Positions 1-8,178 of a stretch of 64,000 nt of DNA are shown here, piece by piece. A program made the position numbers and the translations under genes. This DNA is from CAIWHR01 sp963843595 (GTDB lineage Bacteria; Pseudomonadota; Gammaproteobacteria; Burkholderiales; Casimicrobiaceae), in NCBI GenBank assembly GCA_963843595.1, contig CAWJLG010000015.1:186001-250000 (forward strand). The letters are read 5' to 3'. The number at the start of each line of letters is the position of its first letter. Position 1 is the first letter of the stretch. Below the pieces are notes generated by a model. It was given only the letters and a program-made list of their open reading frames with translations. It searched no databases and was not told the origin of the DNA.

Positions 1-417
1 ATCAAGCCTGCCGATGGTTCGAACAAGGCGCGGCGCCGCGTCGGCCGCGGCATCGGCTCGGGCCTCGGCAAGACTGCCGGCCGCGGTCACAAGGGCCAGA
101 AGTCCCGTTCGGGCGGATTCCACAAGGTCGGCTTCGAGGGCGGCCAGATGCCGCTGCAGCGGCGGCTGCCCAAGCGCGGCTTTGTCTCGCTCGCGAAGAA
201 GGACACCGCCCAGGTGCGCCTGTCCGACCTCGCGAAGCTGCCGCTCGCCGAGGTGGACCTGCTCGCGCTGAAGGCGGCCGGTGTCGTGCCGACGCTCGCG
301 AAGGCGGCCAAGGTCATCAAGTCGGGCCAGCTGGCGAAGGCGGTGAAGCTCACGGGCATTGCCGTCACCAAGGGCGCCAAGGCGGCGATCGAAGCCGCGG
401 GCGGCAGCGTCGCGTAG
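1..417 (+). CDS. rplO: 50S ribosomal protein L15 (5' end cut off)
   Basis: L15 is a late-assembling protein of the large ribosomal subunit. The frame is open from base 1 (IKPADGSNKARRRVGRGIGS), which is the conserved glycine/arginine-rich N-terminal stretch, so only about half a dozen N-terminal residues lie outside the window. The glycine-rich region and the KxGFEGGQMPLQRRLPKRGF block (about residues 43-60) are diagnostic. It stops at TAG 415-417 and is followed after 29 bases by secY, the normal spc operon order. The frame opens before the first visible ATG codons, so an internal start would be wrong. Confidence 0.96.
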   Translation: MKPADGSNKARRRVGRGIGSGLGKTAGRGHKGQKSRSGGFHKVGFEGGQMPLQRRLPKRGFVSLAKKDTAQVRLSDLAKLPLAEVDLLALKAAGVVPTLAKAAKVIKSGQLAKAVKLTGIAVTKGAKAAIEAAGGSVA

Positions 418-446
418 GCGCGCCGCCAACACTACGGGAAACGACG

Positions 447-1769
447 TTGGCCATCACCAATCCGGCCCAGAAAAGCGGTTCCAAGTACGCCGATCTCAAG
501 CGGCGGCTGTGGTTCCTGCTGGGCGCGCTCGTCGTGTACCGGATCGGGACGCATATCCCGGTGCCGGGCATCAACGCGAGTGTGCTCGACGAGCTGTTCA
601 GGAACCAGCAGGGCGGCATCCTCGGCCTGTTCAACGTGTTCTCGGGCGGCGCGCTGTCGCGCTTCTCGATCCTTGCGCTCGGGATCATGCCGTACATCTC
701 GGCGTCGATCATCATGCAGCTGTCCACGGTGGTCGTGCCCTCGCTCGAGGCGCTCAAGAAGGAAGGCGAGGCCGGCCGGCGCAAGATCACGCAGTACACC
801 CGCTATGCGACGCTCGGTCTGGCGTTCTTCCAGGCGCTGGGCATCTCCGTCGCGCTGGAGGCGCAGGCAGGACTGGTGCTCGCCCCGGGGCTCGGTTTCC
901 GGGTCATCACGGCGCTGACGCTGGTGACCGGAACGATGTTCCTGATGTGGCTGGGCGAACAGATCACCGAGCGTGGCCTGGGCAACGGCATCTCGCTTCT
1001 GATCTTCGCGGGCATCGCCGCCGGACTGCCGCGGGCCATCGGACAGACGCTCGAACAGGCGCGCACCGGCGCCTATTCGATCCCGCTGGTGCTGGGCATC
1101 GCAGTGCTCGTGGTCGTGGTCACCGCGTTCGTCGTGTTCGTCGAGCGGGCGTTGCGCAAGATCCTCGTCAACTATGCGAAACGCCAGGTCGGCAACAAGG
1201 TCTACCAGGGCCAGAGCTCGCACCTGCCGCTCAAGCTCAACATGGCCGGCGTGATTCCGCCGATCTTCGCGTCGTCGATCATCCTGTTCCCGGCGACGCT
1301 GGCGCAGTGGTTCGGTGCGGGCGAGGGCACGATCTGGTTGCGCGACCTCGCCGCGGCGCTGGGTCCGGGGCAGCCGGTGCACGAGTTGCTCTACGCGGGC
1401 GCGATCATCTTCTTCTGCTTCTTCTACACGGCGCTGCAGTACAACCCGAAGGAGACGGCGGACAACCTCAAGAAGAGCGGTGCGTTCATTCCGGGCTACC
1501 GACCCGGCGACCAGACCGCCAAGTACATAGAGAAGATCACGCTGCGGCTGACGCTGCTGGGTTCGCTCTACCTCGTGATCGTGTGCTTCATCCCGAATTT
1601 CCTGATCGCCTGGAAGAACGTACCGTTCTACTTCGGCGGGACGTCGCTGCTGATCATCGTCGTCGTGACGATGGACTTCATGACCCAGGTGCAGGCGTAT
1701 CTGATGTCGCAGCAGTACGAAAGCCTGCTCAAGAAGGCGAACTTCAAGGGCGGACTGCCCACGCGCTGA
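447..1769 (+). CDS. secY: Preprotein translocase subunit SecY
   Basis: SecY is the channel subunit of the SecYEG translocon that exports unfolded preproteins and inserts inner-membrane proteins. The 440-residue product has the normal family length and ten hydrophobic segments. The N-terminal KYADLKRRLWFLLGALVVYR, the plug region PGINASVLDELF and the loop motif KKSGAFIPGYRPG are family hallmarks. The start is TTG (447-449) giving MAITNPAQK; no better-placed ATG exists. Its stop codon overlaps the infA start by one base (TGATG), which suggests translational coupling. It belongs to the spc operon and should share its regulation. Confidence 0.97.
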   Translation: MAITNPAQKSGSKYADLKRRLWFLLGALVVYRIGTHIPVPGINASVLDELFRNQQGGILGLFNVFSGGALSRFSILALGIMPYISASIIMQLSTVVVPSLEALKKEGEAGRRKITQYTRYATLGLAFFQALGISVALEAQAGLVLAPGLGFRVITALTLVTGTMFLMWLGEQITERGLGNGISLLIFAGIAAGLPRAIGQTLEQARTGAYSIPLVLGIAVLVVVVTAFVVFVERALRKILVNYAKRQVGNKVYQGQSSHLPLKLNMAGVIPPIFASSIILFPATLAQWFGAGEGTIWLRDLAAALGPGQPVHELLYAGAIIFFCFFYTALQYNPKETADNLKKSGAFIPGYRPGDQTAKYIEKITLRLTLLGSLYLVIVCFIPNFLIAWKNVPFYFGGTSLLIIVVVTMDFMTQVQAYLMSQQYESLLKKANFKGGLPTR

Positions 1770-1987
1770 TGTCGAAGGAAGACACGATCCAGATGCAGGG
1801 TGAGATCCTGGAAACGCTGCCCAATGCGACGTTCCGGGTGAAGTTGGAGAATGGGCACGTGGTGCTGGGGCACATCTCCGGGAAGATGCGGATGCACTAC
1901 ATCAAGATATTGCCGGGCGACAAGGTGACGGTGGATCTGACGCCGTACGACCTCTCCCGGGCGCGGATCATCTTCCGCGCGAAGTGA
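1769..1987 (+). CDS. infA: Translation initiation factor IF-1
   Basis: IF-1 occupies the ribosomal A site during initiation and assists IF-2 and IF-3. The 72-residue product begins MSKEDTIQMQGEILETLPNA and contains the OB-fold signature GKMRMHYIKILPGDKVTVDL, so it is full length. The ATG overlaps the last base of the secY stop codon. Its presence between secY and rpmJ is the arrangement typical of beta- and many other proteobacteria, unlike E. coli, where infA lies elsewhere. Confidence 0.97.
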   Translation: MSKEDTIQMQGEILETLPNATFRVKLENGHVVLGHISGKMRMHYIKILPGDKVTVDLTPYDLSRARIIFRAK

Positions 1988-2005
1988 CGATGAGGGAAAT
2001 GAGCG

Positions 2006-2119
2006 ATGAAGGTACTGGCTTCCGTCAAGAAGATCTGCCGCAACTGCAAGATCATCCGGCGCAACGGCGTCGTGCGCGTCATCTGCACGGACCCGCGGCA
2101 CAAGCAACGGCAAGGATAA
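2006..2119 (+). CDS. rpmJ: 50S ribosomal protein L36
   Basis: This short gene encodes a 37-residue zinc-binding large-subunit protein, MKVLASVKKICRNCKIIRRN followed by VRVICTDPRHKQRQG. The zinc ligands of the family are present as C11xxC14, C27 and H32. The ATG at 2006 lies a few bases after a GAGGGAAATGAG purine-rich stretch that can serve as ribosome-binding site. It lies between infA and rpsM as usual, but the gap to rpsM is unusually long (see the repeat entry). Confidence 0.95.
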   Translation: MKVLASVKKICRNCKIIRRNGVVRVICTDPRHKQRQG

Positions 2120-2121
2120 CG

Positions 2122-2215
2122 GCTGTCAGCGGGCCGCTGTTGGCTGCCGGCAACCGCGCGTGACGAATTGGTAACGGACTTGCTGAAGGCGGAAAGCTGA
2201 CAGCGGAAAGCTCGA
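2122..2215. repeat. Palindromic repeat-like insert between rpmJ and rpsM
   Basis: The 112-base gap between rpmJ and rpsM holds a perfect 9-base inverted repeat, GCTGTCAGC (2122-2130) against GCTGACAGC (2196-2204). It also holds a direct repeat of GCGGAAAGCT (2190-2199 and 2204-2213). The other spacers I measured inside this operon are much shorter (17-42 bases). I infer a small dispersed intergenic repeat or an attenuation hairpin; the sequence alone does not decide between them. Whether it recurs elsewhere in the genome cannot be seen here. Confidence 0.45.
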
Positions 2216-2231
2216 GCGAAGCGAGGAACGA

Positions 2232-2624
2232 ATGGCCCGTATTGCAGGCGTCAACATCCCCAACCACCAGCACGCGGAAATCGCGCTGACGGCGATCTAC
2301 GGCATCGGCCGTCCGCGCGCCCAGGCGATCTGCGTCGCGTCCGGAATCAAGGGGACGACCAAGATCAAGGATCTGTCCGACGCGGACATGGACAAGCTGC
2401 GCGAGCAGGTGCAGAAGTTCACCGTCGAGGGCGATCTGCGCCGCGAGGTGACGATGAGCATCAAGCGGCTGATGGACCTGGGCTGCTACCGGGGCGTCCG
2501 GCATCGCCGCGGCCTCCCCGTGCGCGGCCAGCGCACGCGCACCAACGCCCGGACCCGCAAGGGGCCGAAGAAGTCGCGCTCCGGCATGGGCAGCAAGCCG
2601 GCCGCCAAGCCGGCCGGCAGGTAA
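2232..2624 (+). CDS. rpsM: 30S ribosomal protein S13
   Basis: S13 sits in the head of the small subunit and contacts the P-site tRNA and S19. The product has 130 residues, beginning MARIAGVNIPNHQHAEIALT, with the conserved YGIGRPRAQAIC motif and the basic C-terminal block RGLPVRGQRTRTNARTRKG. It is slightly longer than the common 118-122 residues because of an Ala/Lys/Pro tail (SKPAAKPAGR). It is followed after 17 bases by rpsK. Confidence 0.97.
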   Translation: MARIAGVNIPNHQHAEIALTAIYGIGRPRAQAICVASGIKGTTKIKDLSDADMDKLREQVQKFTVEGDLRREVTMSIKRLMDLGCYRGVRHRRGLPVRGQRTRTNARTRKGPKKSRSGMGSKPAAKPAGR

Positions 2625-2641
2625 CGCTTTAAGGACACAGC

Positions 2642-3049
2642 ATGGCACAGCAACCAACGCAGAAGGCCGGCGCCGCGCGCGCGCGCAAGAAGGTCAAGAA
2701 GAGCGTCGCGGAAGGGATCGCGCACATCCACGCGTCGTTCAACAACACGATCATCACGATCACCGACCGCCAGGGCAACGCGCTGTCGTGGGCGACTTCG
2801 GGCGGCGCGGGCTTCAAGGGCTCGCGCAAGTCGACGCCGTTCGCGGCGCAGGTGGCCGCCGAGAAGGCCGGCCGGGTGGCGGTCGAGTGCGGCGTGAAGA
2901 ACCTCGAGGTCCGGATCAAGGGCCCGGGTCCCGGCCGCGAATCGGCGGTGCGTGCACTCAACGCGCTGGGCATGAAGATCACCAGCATCTCGGACGTGAC
3001 GCCGATTCCGCACAATGGCTGCCGTCCGCCGAAGCGCCGAAGGATCTAA
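2642..3049 (+). CDS. rpsK: 30S ribosomal protein S11
   Basis: S11 lies on the platform of the small subunit. The 135-residue product has the family core HIHASFNNTIITITDRQGNA, GFKGSRKSTPFAAQ and the C-terminal ITSISDVTPIPHNGCRPPKR motif. The length is normal. Translation starts at ATG 2642, preceded by an AAGGA stretch. It sits in the rpsM-rpsK-rpsD-rpoA-rplQ alpha operon order. Confidence 0.97.
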   Translation: MAQQPTQKAGAARARKKVKKSVAEGIAHIHASFNNTIITITDRQGNALSWATSGGAGFKGSRKSTPFAAQVAAEKAGRVAVECGVKNLEVRIKGPGPGRESAVRALNALGMKITSISDVTPIPHNGCRPPKRRRI

Positions 3050-3091
3050 CCCTTCCCCGCTCATTCACTGAATCAACACCGGGATAGCAAC

Positions 3092-3715
3092 GTGGCTCGA
3101 TACATCGGACCCAAATGCAAGCTGGCGCGACGGGAAGGCACCGACCTTTTCCTGAAAAGCGCGCGTCGATCGCTCGACTCCAAGTGCAAGCTGGAAACCA
3201 AGCCGGGGCAACACGGCGTGAAGTCCGGCATGCGCCAATCGGACTTCGGCAACCAGTTGCGCGAGAAGCAGAAGCTGCGCCGCACCTACGGCATCCTCGA
3301 GCGGCAGTTCCGCCGGTACTTCCAGGCCGCCGCGCGCGGCAAGGGCTCGACCGGCACGAACCTGCTGCAGCTGCTCGAGTCGCGGCTCGACAACGTCGTC
3401 TACCGGATGGGCCTCGGCTCGACGCGCGCCGAGGCGCGGCAGATCGTCGGCCACGGCTCGATCACGGTCAACGGCAAGGTCGTCAACATCCCGTCGGCGC
3501 TGGTGAAGGCCGGCGACGTGGTCGCGGCGACGGAGAAGGCCAAGGGGCAGCTCCGGATCCAGGACGCGCTCCAGCTCGCCGAGAAGGTGGGCTTTCCGTC
3601 GTGGGTCGAGGTCGATGTCAAGAAGATGTCCGGCACGTTCAAGGGCGCGCCGGACCGCTCGGAGTTCGGGCAGGACATCAACGAAAGCCTGGTGGTCGAA
3701 CTGTATTCGAAGTAA
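3092..3715 (+). CDS. rpsD: 30S ribosomal protein S4
   Basis: S4 is a primary 16S rRNA binder that nucleates 30S assembly, and in well-studied proteobacteria it is the translational repressor of the alpha operon. The 207-residue product starts MARYIGPKCKLARREGTDLF and contains an S4 RNA-binding domain at about residues 97-160 (LESRLDNVVYRMGLGSTRAE). It is full length. The start codon used is the GTG at 3092, the first codon of the MARYIGPK reading; no in-frame ATG gives a complete N-terminus. Confidence 0.97.
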   Translation: MARYIGPKCKLARREGTDLFLKSARRSLDSKCKLETKPGQHGVKSGMRQSDFGNQLREKQKLRRTYGILERQFRRYFQAAARGKGSTGTNLLQLLESRLDNVVYRMGLGSTRAEARQIVGHGSITVNGKVVNIPSALVKAGDVVAATEKAKGQLRIQDALQLAEKVGFPSWVEVDVKKMSGTFKGAPDRSEFGQDINESLVVELYSK

Positions 3716-3755
3716 CCCCCGGCTCGCCGGTTCCAGATTCACCTGAGGGTCCCGC

Positions 3756-4733
3756 ATGCAGAGCAATGTTCTGTTGAAACCGCGCATCATCGATGTCCAG
3801 TCCACGTCGCCGTTCCACGCGAAGGTGGTGATGGAGCCGTTCGAGCGCGGGTATGGCCACACGCTCGGCAACGCGCTGCGCCGTGTGCTGCTGTCGTCGA
3901 TGCCCGGGTACGCCCCGACCGAGGTCAAGATCACGGGCGTGCTGCACGAGTATTCGGCGCTCGACGGCGTCCAGGAAGACGTCGTCGACATCCTTCTGAA
4001 CCTGAAGGGCGTGGTGCTGAAGCTCCACAACCGCGACCACGTGCTGCTCAAGCTCGCGAAGTCCGGCGAGGGCGCGGTGACGGCGGCCGACATCGAGCCG
4101 AATCACGACGTCGAGATCATCAATCCCGAGCACGTGATCGCGCATCTGACCGCCGGCGGCAAGCTCGAGATGGAGATCAAGGTCGAGAAGGGCCGCGGCT
4201 ACCAGCCGGCAACGGCGCGCATCAAGCCCGAAGGCGGCCGCACGATCGGCAGCATCCTGCTCGACGCGTCATTCAGCCCGGTGCGCCGCGTCAGCTACGC
4301 GGTGGAGAGCGCACGCGTCGAGCAGCGGACCGACCTCGACAAGCTCGTCCTCGACATCGAGACCAACGGCGTCGTGGAGCCCGAGCAGGCCGTCCGTTAT
4401 GCAGCGTCGGTGCTGGTCGAGCAGCTGTCGGTGTTCGCCGATCTGCAGGGATCGGAGTCGCCGGCCGCCGAACGTTCGACCCCGCAGGTCGATCCGATCC
4501 TGCTGCGCCCGGTCGACGATCTCGAGCTCACCGTCCGCTCGGCGAACTGCCTCAAGGCAGAGAACATCTACTACATCGGCGACCTGATCCAGCGCACCGA
4601 GACCGAGCTCTTGAAGACGCCGAATCTCGGCCGCAAGTCGCTCAACGAAATCAAGGAAGTGCTGGCCTCGCGCGGGCTCTCGCTGGGGATGAAGCTCGAG
4701 AACTGGCCGCCGGCCGGGCTCGATCGCCCGTAA
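3756..4733 (+). CDS. rpoA: RNA polymerase subunit alpha
   Basis: The alpha subunit dimerises to nucleate RNA polymerase assembly and contacts UP elements and activators. The 325-residue product has the N-terminal assembly domain (GYGHTLGNALRRVLLSSMPG at about residues 31-50) and a C-terminal domain from about residue 245 (LRPVDDLELTVRSANCLKAE, then NLGRKSLNEIKEVL). Length and domain order are normal. It follows rpsD by 40 bases and precedes rplQ by 30 bases. Confidence 0.98.
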   Translation: MQSNVLLKPRIIDVQSTSPFHAKVVMEPFERGYGHTLGNALRRVLLSSMPGYAPTEVKITGVLHEYSALDGVQEDVVDILLNLKGVVLKLHNRDHVLLKLAKSGEGAVTAADIEPNHDVEIINPEHVIAHLTAGGKLEMEIKVEKGRGYQPATARIKPEGGRTIGSILLDASFSPVRRVSYAVESARVEQRTDLDKLVLDIETNGVVEPEQAVRYAASVLVEQLSVFADLQGSESPAAERSTPQVDPILLRPVDDLELTVRSANCLKAENIYYIGDLIQRTETELLKTPNLGRKSLNEIKEVLASRGLSLGMKLENWPPAGLDRP

Positions 4734-4763
4734 CGGCCGCGCGCAAGACGAAGGAAGAAGACC

Positions 4764-5159
4764 ATGCGTCACCGCCACGGACTGCGGAAACTCAACCGCA
4801 CCAGCAGCCATCGCCTCGCGATGCTGCGCAACATGACCAACTCGCTGCTCACGCACGAGGTCATCAAGACCACGCTGCCGAAGGCAAAGGAGCTGCGGCG
4901 GGTCGCCGAGCCGCTGATCACGCTCGGGAAGACGCCGACGGTGGCCAACCGGCGCCTCGCGTTCGACCGACTTCGCGATCGCGACGTCGTGACCAAGCTC
5001 TTCAACGAGCTCGGTCCTCGCTACCAGGCCCGCCCGGGCGGCTATCTGCGCATCCTCAAGTTCGGTTTTCGCCAGGGCGACAACGCGCCGATGGCGCTGG
5101 TCGAACTGGTCGACCGGCCGGCGCCGGCCGCCGAAGCCGCGGCGGTAAAGGCGGCGTAG
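4764..5159 (+). CDS. rplQ: 50S ribosomal protein L17
   Basis: L17 is a large-subunit protein near the exit tunnel. The 131-residue product starts MRHRHGLRKLNRTSSHRLAM and carries the conserved THEVIKTTLPKAKELRRVAE motif and the RYQARPGGYLRILKFGFRQG block. The C-terminal alanine-rich tail is common in betaproteobacteria. It is the last gene of the operon and is followed by a strong hairpin. Confidence 0.97.
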   Translation: MRHRHGLRKLNRTSSHRLAMLRNMTNSLLTHEVIKTTLPKAKELRRVAEPLITLGKTPTVANRRLAFDRLRDRDVVTKLFNELGPRYQARPGGYLRILKFGFRQGDNAPMALVELVDRPAPAAEAAAVKAA

Positions 5160-5181
5160 CCTGGTTCACCTCCTCCGCGGC

Positions 5182-5217
5182 GAAGAGCCGGGCGGTACCG
5201 CCCGGCTCTTCTGCTTT
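5182..5217 (+). terminator. Intrinsic terminator of the spc/alpha operon
   Basis: A perfect 30-base palindrome at 5182-5211 begins GAAGAGCCGGGCGGT and returns as its exact complement, followed by TGCTTTGG. It lies 22 bases after the rplQ stop codon. The stem is very GC-rich and the T-run short, as is common in GC-rich betaproteobacteria. Its position makes operon termination the natural reading. Confidence 0.75.
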
Positions 5218-5285
5218 GGGGGAGCGGCATTCGGCGCGCGGTACCATGCGGTCGCAGCGGGACTGCGGTAGCATCGACGTCGCCC

Positions 5286-6296
5286 ATGGCCGAAACGATC
5301 CTCGTCACCGGCGGTGCCGGTTACATCGGCTCGCACGTCGCCGTCGAACTCGCGCTAGCCGGCTACGCCCCGGTGATCTTCGACAGCTTTGCGCAGAGCT
5401 CGCCGCCGGTCCTTGCGCGCATCGAGGCGCTGGCCGGCATGCCGGTGCCCTGCGTGAAGGGGGACGTGCGCGACCTCGTCGCGCTTCGCGGCCTGTTTCA
5501 CGATCATCCGATCGCCGGCGTCGTGCATTGCGCGGAGCTTCGCGGCGCGGCCGAGTCGGAGGAACGGCCGCTGGCCTACTACGACGTCAACGTCGGCGGG
5601 GTGCTCGCGCTCGCCGAAGTGATGGGCGAGGCGGGCGTCGCGACACTGGTGTTCGGCTCGTCGGCCGCCGTCTACGGCCAGCCTGAAACGCTGCCGGTCG
5701 GCGAGAACGCGCCGCTTCAGCCCGCCAGCGTCTTCGGCCGCACCAAGCGGGTCGTCGAGGATTTCCTCGGCGACCTCGCCCGCGCCAACCGGAACTGGCG
5801 CATCGCGATCCTGCGCCTCTTCAACCCGGCCGGGGCGCATGACTCGGGATCGATGGGGGACGCCCCGCCCGGTCGTCCCCGTAACCTGGTGCCGCTGCTG
5901 TGCCGGATCGCGGCCGGGGAGCTTTCGCACCTCGATGTCAGGGGCATCGACTGGCCGACATCCGACGGCACCGCGGTTCGCGACTACGTTCACGTGCAGG
6001 ACATCGCCACCGGATGTGTGGCAGCGCTGCGGCATCTCGCGCAGCAGACCGGCGTCACCACGCTCAATCTCGGCACCGGGCGCGGCCGTTCGGTGCTGGA
6101 GGTGCTCACCGCGTTCGAGCGCGCTTGTGGCCGGCGCATCACCCGCCGCGTCGCACCGCGCCGTCGCGGCGACGTCGCCTGCTGCTACGCGGACGCGGCG
6201 CGTGCGCGTTCGGAGATCGGCTGGCAGGCCGAGCGTGACCTCGACGCGATCTGTCGCGACGCGTGGTGCTGGCAGCAGGGTGGGGGAATGTACTGA
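5286..6296 (+). CDS. UDP-glucose 4-epimerase-like SDR with Tyr-to-Phe active site
   Basis: This extended short-chain dehydrogenase is closest to GalE, which interconverts UDP-glucose and UDP-galactose using bound NAD. The 336 residues have the Rossmann motif TGGAGYIGSH (8-17), HCAELR in place of the usual HFAGLK, the VFGSSAAVYG segment containing the catalytic serine, and a C-terminal GTGRGRSVLEV. The expected YxxxK pair reads F150-G-R-T-K154 (codon TTC at 5733-5735), so the catalytic tyrosine is lost while the lysine is kept. The GalE lysine equivalent in HFAGLK is also arginine. It may be inactive, altered in function, or an NDP-sugar-binding protein. It stands alone, converging with the ABC transporter genes. 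Confidence 0.8.
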   Translation: MAETILVTGGAGYIGSHVAVELALAGYAPVIFDSFAQSSPPVLARIEALAGMPVPCVKGDVRDLVALRGLFHDHPIAGVVHCAELRGAAESEERPLAYYDVNVGGVLALAEVMGEAGVATLVFGSSAAVYGQPETLPVGENAPLQPASVFGRTKRVVEDFLGDLARANRNWRIAILRLFNPAGAHDSGSMGDAPPGRPRNLVPLLCRIAAGELSHLDVRGIDWPTSDGTAVRDYVHVQDIATGCVAALRHLAQQTGVTTLNLGTGRGRSVLEVLTAFERACGRRITRRVAPRRRGDVACCYADAARARSEIGWQAERDLDAICRDAWCWQQGGGMY

Positions 6297-6306
6297 CCGC
6301 CGGACG

Positions 6307-7098
6307 CTAGACGCGAGTCGACGCCGTCGCCCGGATCGCTTCGACGCGGATCTCCTCGGTAAGACGGGCCTTGAGGGCCGAGAATTCGGGTGTCGTCTTC
6401 ACCGTGTAGTGCCGCGGGTGGGCGAGATCCACGGCGACCTCGGCCTTGATTCGGCCCGGGCGCGCGCTCATCACGACCACGCGCCCGGCCATGAATATCG
6501 CCTCTTCGATGTCGTGCGTGACGAAGAGGACGGTCTTCTTCTCCGACTCCCAGATCGCGAGCAGCAGCTCCTGCATCAGGCCGCGGGTCTGGTTGTCGAG
6601 TGCGCCGAACGGCTCGTCGAGGAGCAGGATCTTCGGATCGTTGGCGAGAGCCCGCGCGATTGCCGTGCGCTGCTGCATGCCGCCTGAAAGCATCTTCGGG
6701 TAGTGGTGCTCGAAGCCGGCAAGGCCGACCTTCGCGATGTAGTGCGCCGCGATCTCGTCCTGCCGCGCCTGCGGCATGGTCTTCTCGCGCAGTCCGAAGC
6801 AGATGTTCTGGCGGACGGTCAGCCATGGAAACAGCGTGTACGACTGGAACACCATGCCGCGGTCCGCGCCCGGACCCATCACCGGCGCGCCGTCGAGCAG
6901 CACGCGACCGGCCGTCGGCGTGTCCAGTCCGGCGATGATGCGCAGCAGCGTCGACTTGCCGCATCCGGACGGCCCGAGGATCGTGATGAAGTCGTTGTCG
7001 GCGACCGCAAGCGAGGTCGGCTGCACGGCAACCGTCGGCGTGCCGCTGCGCACGCCGGGAAACGTGCGGCCCACACCTTCGATCACGAGTTTGCTCAC
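6307..7098 (-). CDS. ABC transporter ATPase, NitT/TauT type
   Basis: This is the nucleotide-binding subunit of a nitrate/sulfonate/taurine-family importer. The 263-residue product has Walker A GPSGCGKST, the Q-loop VFQSYTLFPW, signature LSGGMQQR and Walker B ILLLDEPFGALD followed by VTHDIEEA. The start is GTG at 7098 (VSKLVIEG) with GGAGG a few bases upstream; no suitable ATG exists. It is the last gene of a minus-strand set of substrate-binding protein, permease and ATPase. The substrate is unknown. Family members carry nitrate, sulfonates, taurine, pyrimidine precursors or aromatic acids. Confidence 0.88.
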   Translation of the reverse strand: MSKLVIEGVGRTFPGVRSGTPTVAVQPTSLAVADNDFITILGPSGCGKSTLLRIIAGLDTPTAGRVLLDGAPVMGPGADRGMVFQSYTLFPWLTVRQNICFGLREKTMPQARQDEIAAHYIAKVGLAGFEHHYPKMLSGGMQQRTAIARALANDPKILLLDEPFGALDNQTRGLMQELLLAIWESEKKTVLFVTHDIEEAIFMAGRVVVMSARPGRIKAEVAVDLAHPRHYTVKTTPEFSALKARLTEEIRVEAIRATASTRV

Positions 7099-7214
7099 GC
7101 GGCGGCCTCCGCGCGCGCCGTGCCTTGTCGCATCGCCCAGCGTCGGCCGCCCGCCGCGATTCGCCTGGCCGTCGATCCCCGTCGCCGGGCGACGGGGCCC
7201 CGCGCCGGGTGCGC

Positions 7215-7988
7215 TCACGCGGCGCTCCAGGGAAATAGCTTCTGGTTCGCCCACTTGAACAGGAAGTCGGAGATGAGGCCGATCACGCCGATCACGATGA
7301 TGCCGAAGATGATCTGGCCCGTGTTGAGGAGCGCCTGGCTGTCGGTGATCATGTGGCCGATGCCGGACGATGCGCCGATCAGTTCGGCCACGATGACGTA
7401 GGTCCAGGCCCAGCCGAGCACGAGACGCAGCGTTTCGGCGATCGACGGCGCGGCGCTCGGCAGCAGCACGCGGCGCACGATCCCCTTCGCCGAGGCCCCG
7501 AGCGTGTAGGCCGCCTCGACCAGGTCGCGTCGCGTCGCCCCGACGGCGACGGCGACCATCAGCACGACCTGGAAGAACGACCCGATGAAGATCACGAGGA
7601 GCTTCTGCATCTCGCCGATCCCCGCCCACAGGATGAGCAGCGGGATGAAGGCGGAGGCCGGAAGATAACGCGCGAAGGACACGAACGGCTCGAAGAACGC
7701 CTCGACCGGCTTGTACGCGCCCATGGCGATGCCCAGCGGGACCGCGAAGACGGCGGCGAGCACGAAGCCGCCGACCACGCGCCATACGGTCATCCCGACG
7801 TCCTTGGCGAAACCGTGGCGAGCGAACAGGTTCCAGCCCTCCTCGAGCATCGTCAGCGGGTCGGCAAGGAATGTCTTCGACACGAACCCGCCGAACGTCG
7901 CCACGCCCCACACGACGAAGAACAGCACGAAGAATCCGATGCCGAGCACGACCTTGCGGACCGAAGGAATGGGCTTGAGCGGGGTCAT
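7215..7988 (-). CDS. ABC transporter permease, NitT/TauT type
   Basis: This is the inner-membrane permease partner of the adjacent ATPase. The 257-residue product starts MTPLKPIPSVRKV and has about six hydrophobic segments. The BPD_transp_1 coupling region lies around VEAAYTLGASAKGIVRRVLL, which contains the EAA-type motif. A longer frame exists upstream, but its residues are charged and non-conserved, so the ATG at 7988 is preferred. The gap of 116 bases to the ATPase gene is wide for an ABC operon and shows no other gene. Confidence 0.87.
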   Translation of the reverse strand: MTPLKPIPSVRKVVLGIGFFVLFFVVWGVATFGGFVSKTFLADPLTMLEEGWNLFARHGFAKDVGMTVWRVVGGFVLAAVFAVPLGIAMGAYKPVEAFFEPFVSFARYLPASAFIPLLILWAGIGEMQKLLVIFIGSFFQVVLMVAVAVGATRRDLVEAAYTLGASAKGIVRRVLLPSAAPSIAETLRLVLGWAWTYVIVAELIGASSGIGHMITDSQALLNTGQIIFGIIVIGVIGLISDFLFKWANQKLFPWSAA

Positions 7989-8178
7989 GAGCGAATGCTC
8001 GTTGCGCCGACGGCGATCGGTCGCGCAGCGCTGCGCAATGGCGCCGGCACCGGCCACGAGTTCATCGATGCACTCTTCCGCGCGCCGCAACTCGTAGCGG
8101 TGGTGGAACGCCGCCGCGCCGCGGCGGTGCGATTGCCGGGCGCGCGCGATCCTTGCCGCTCACTCCCGGGCGGGCGGG

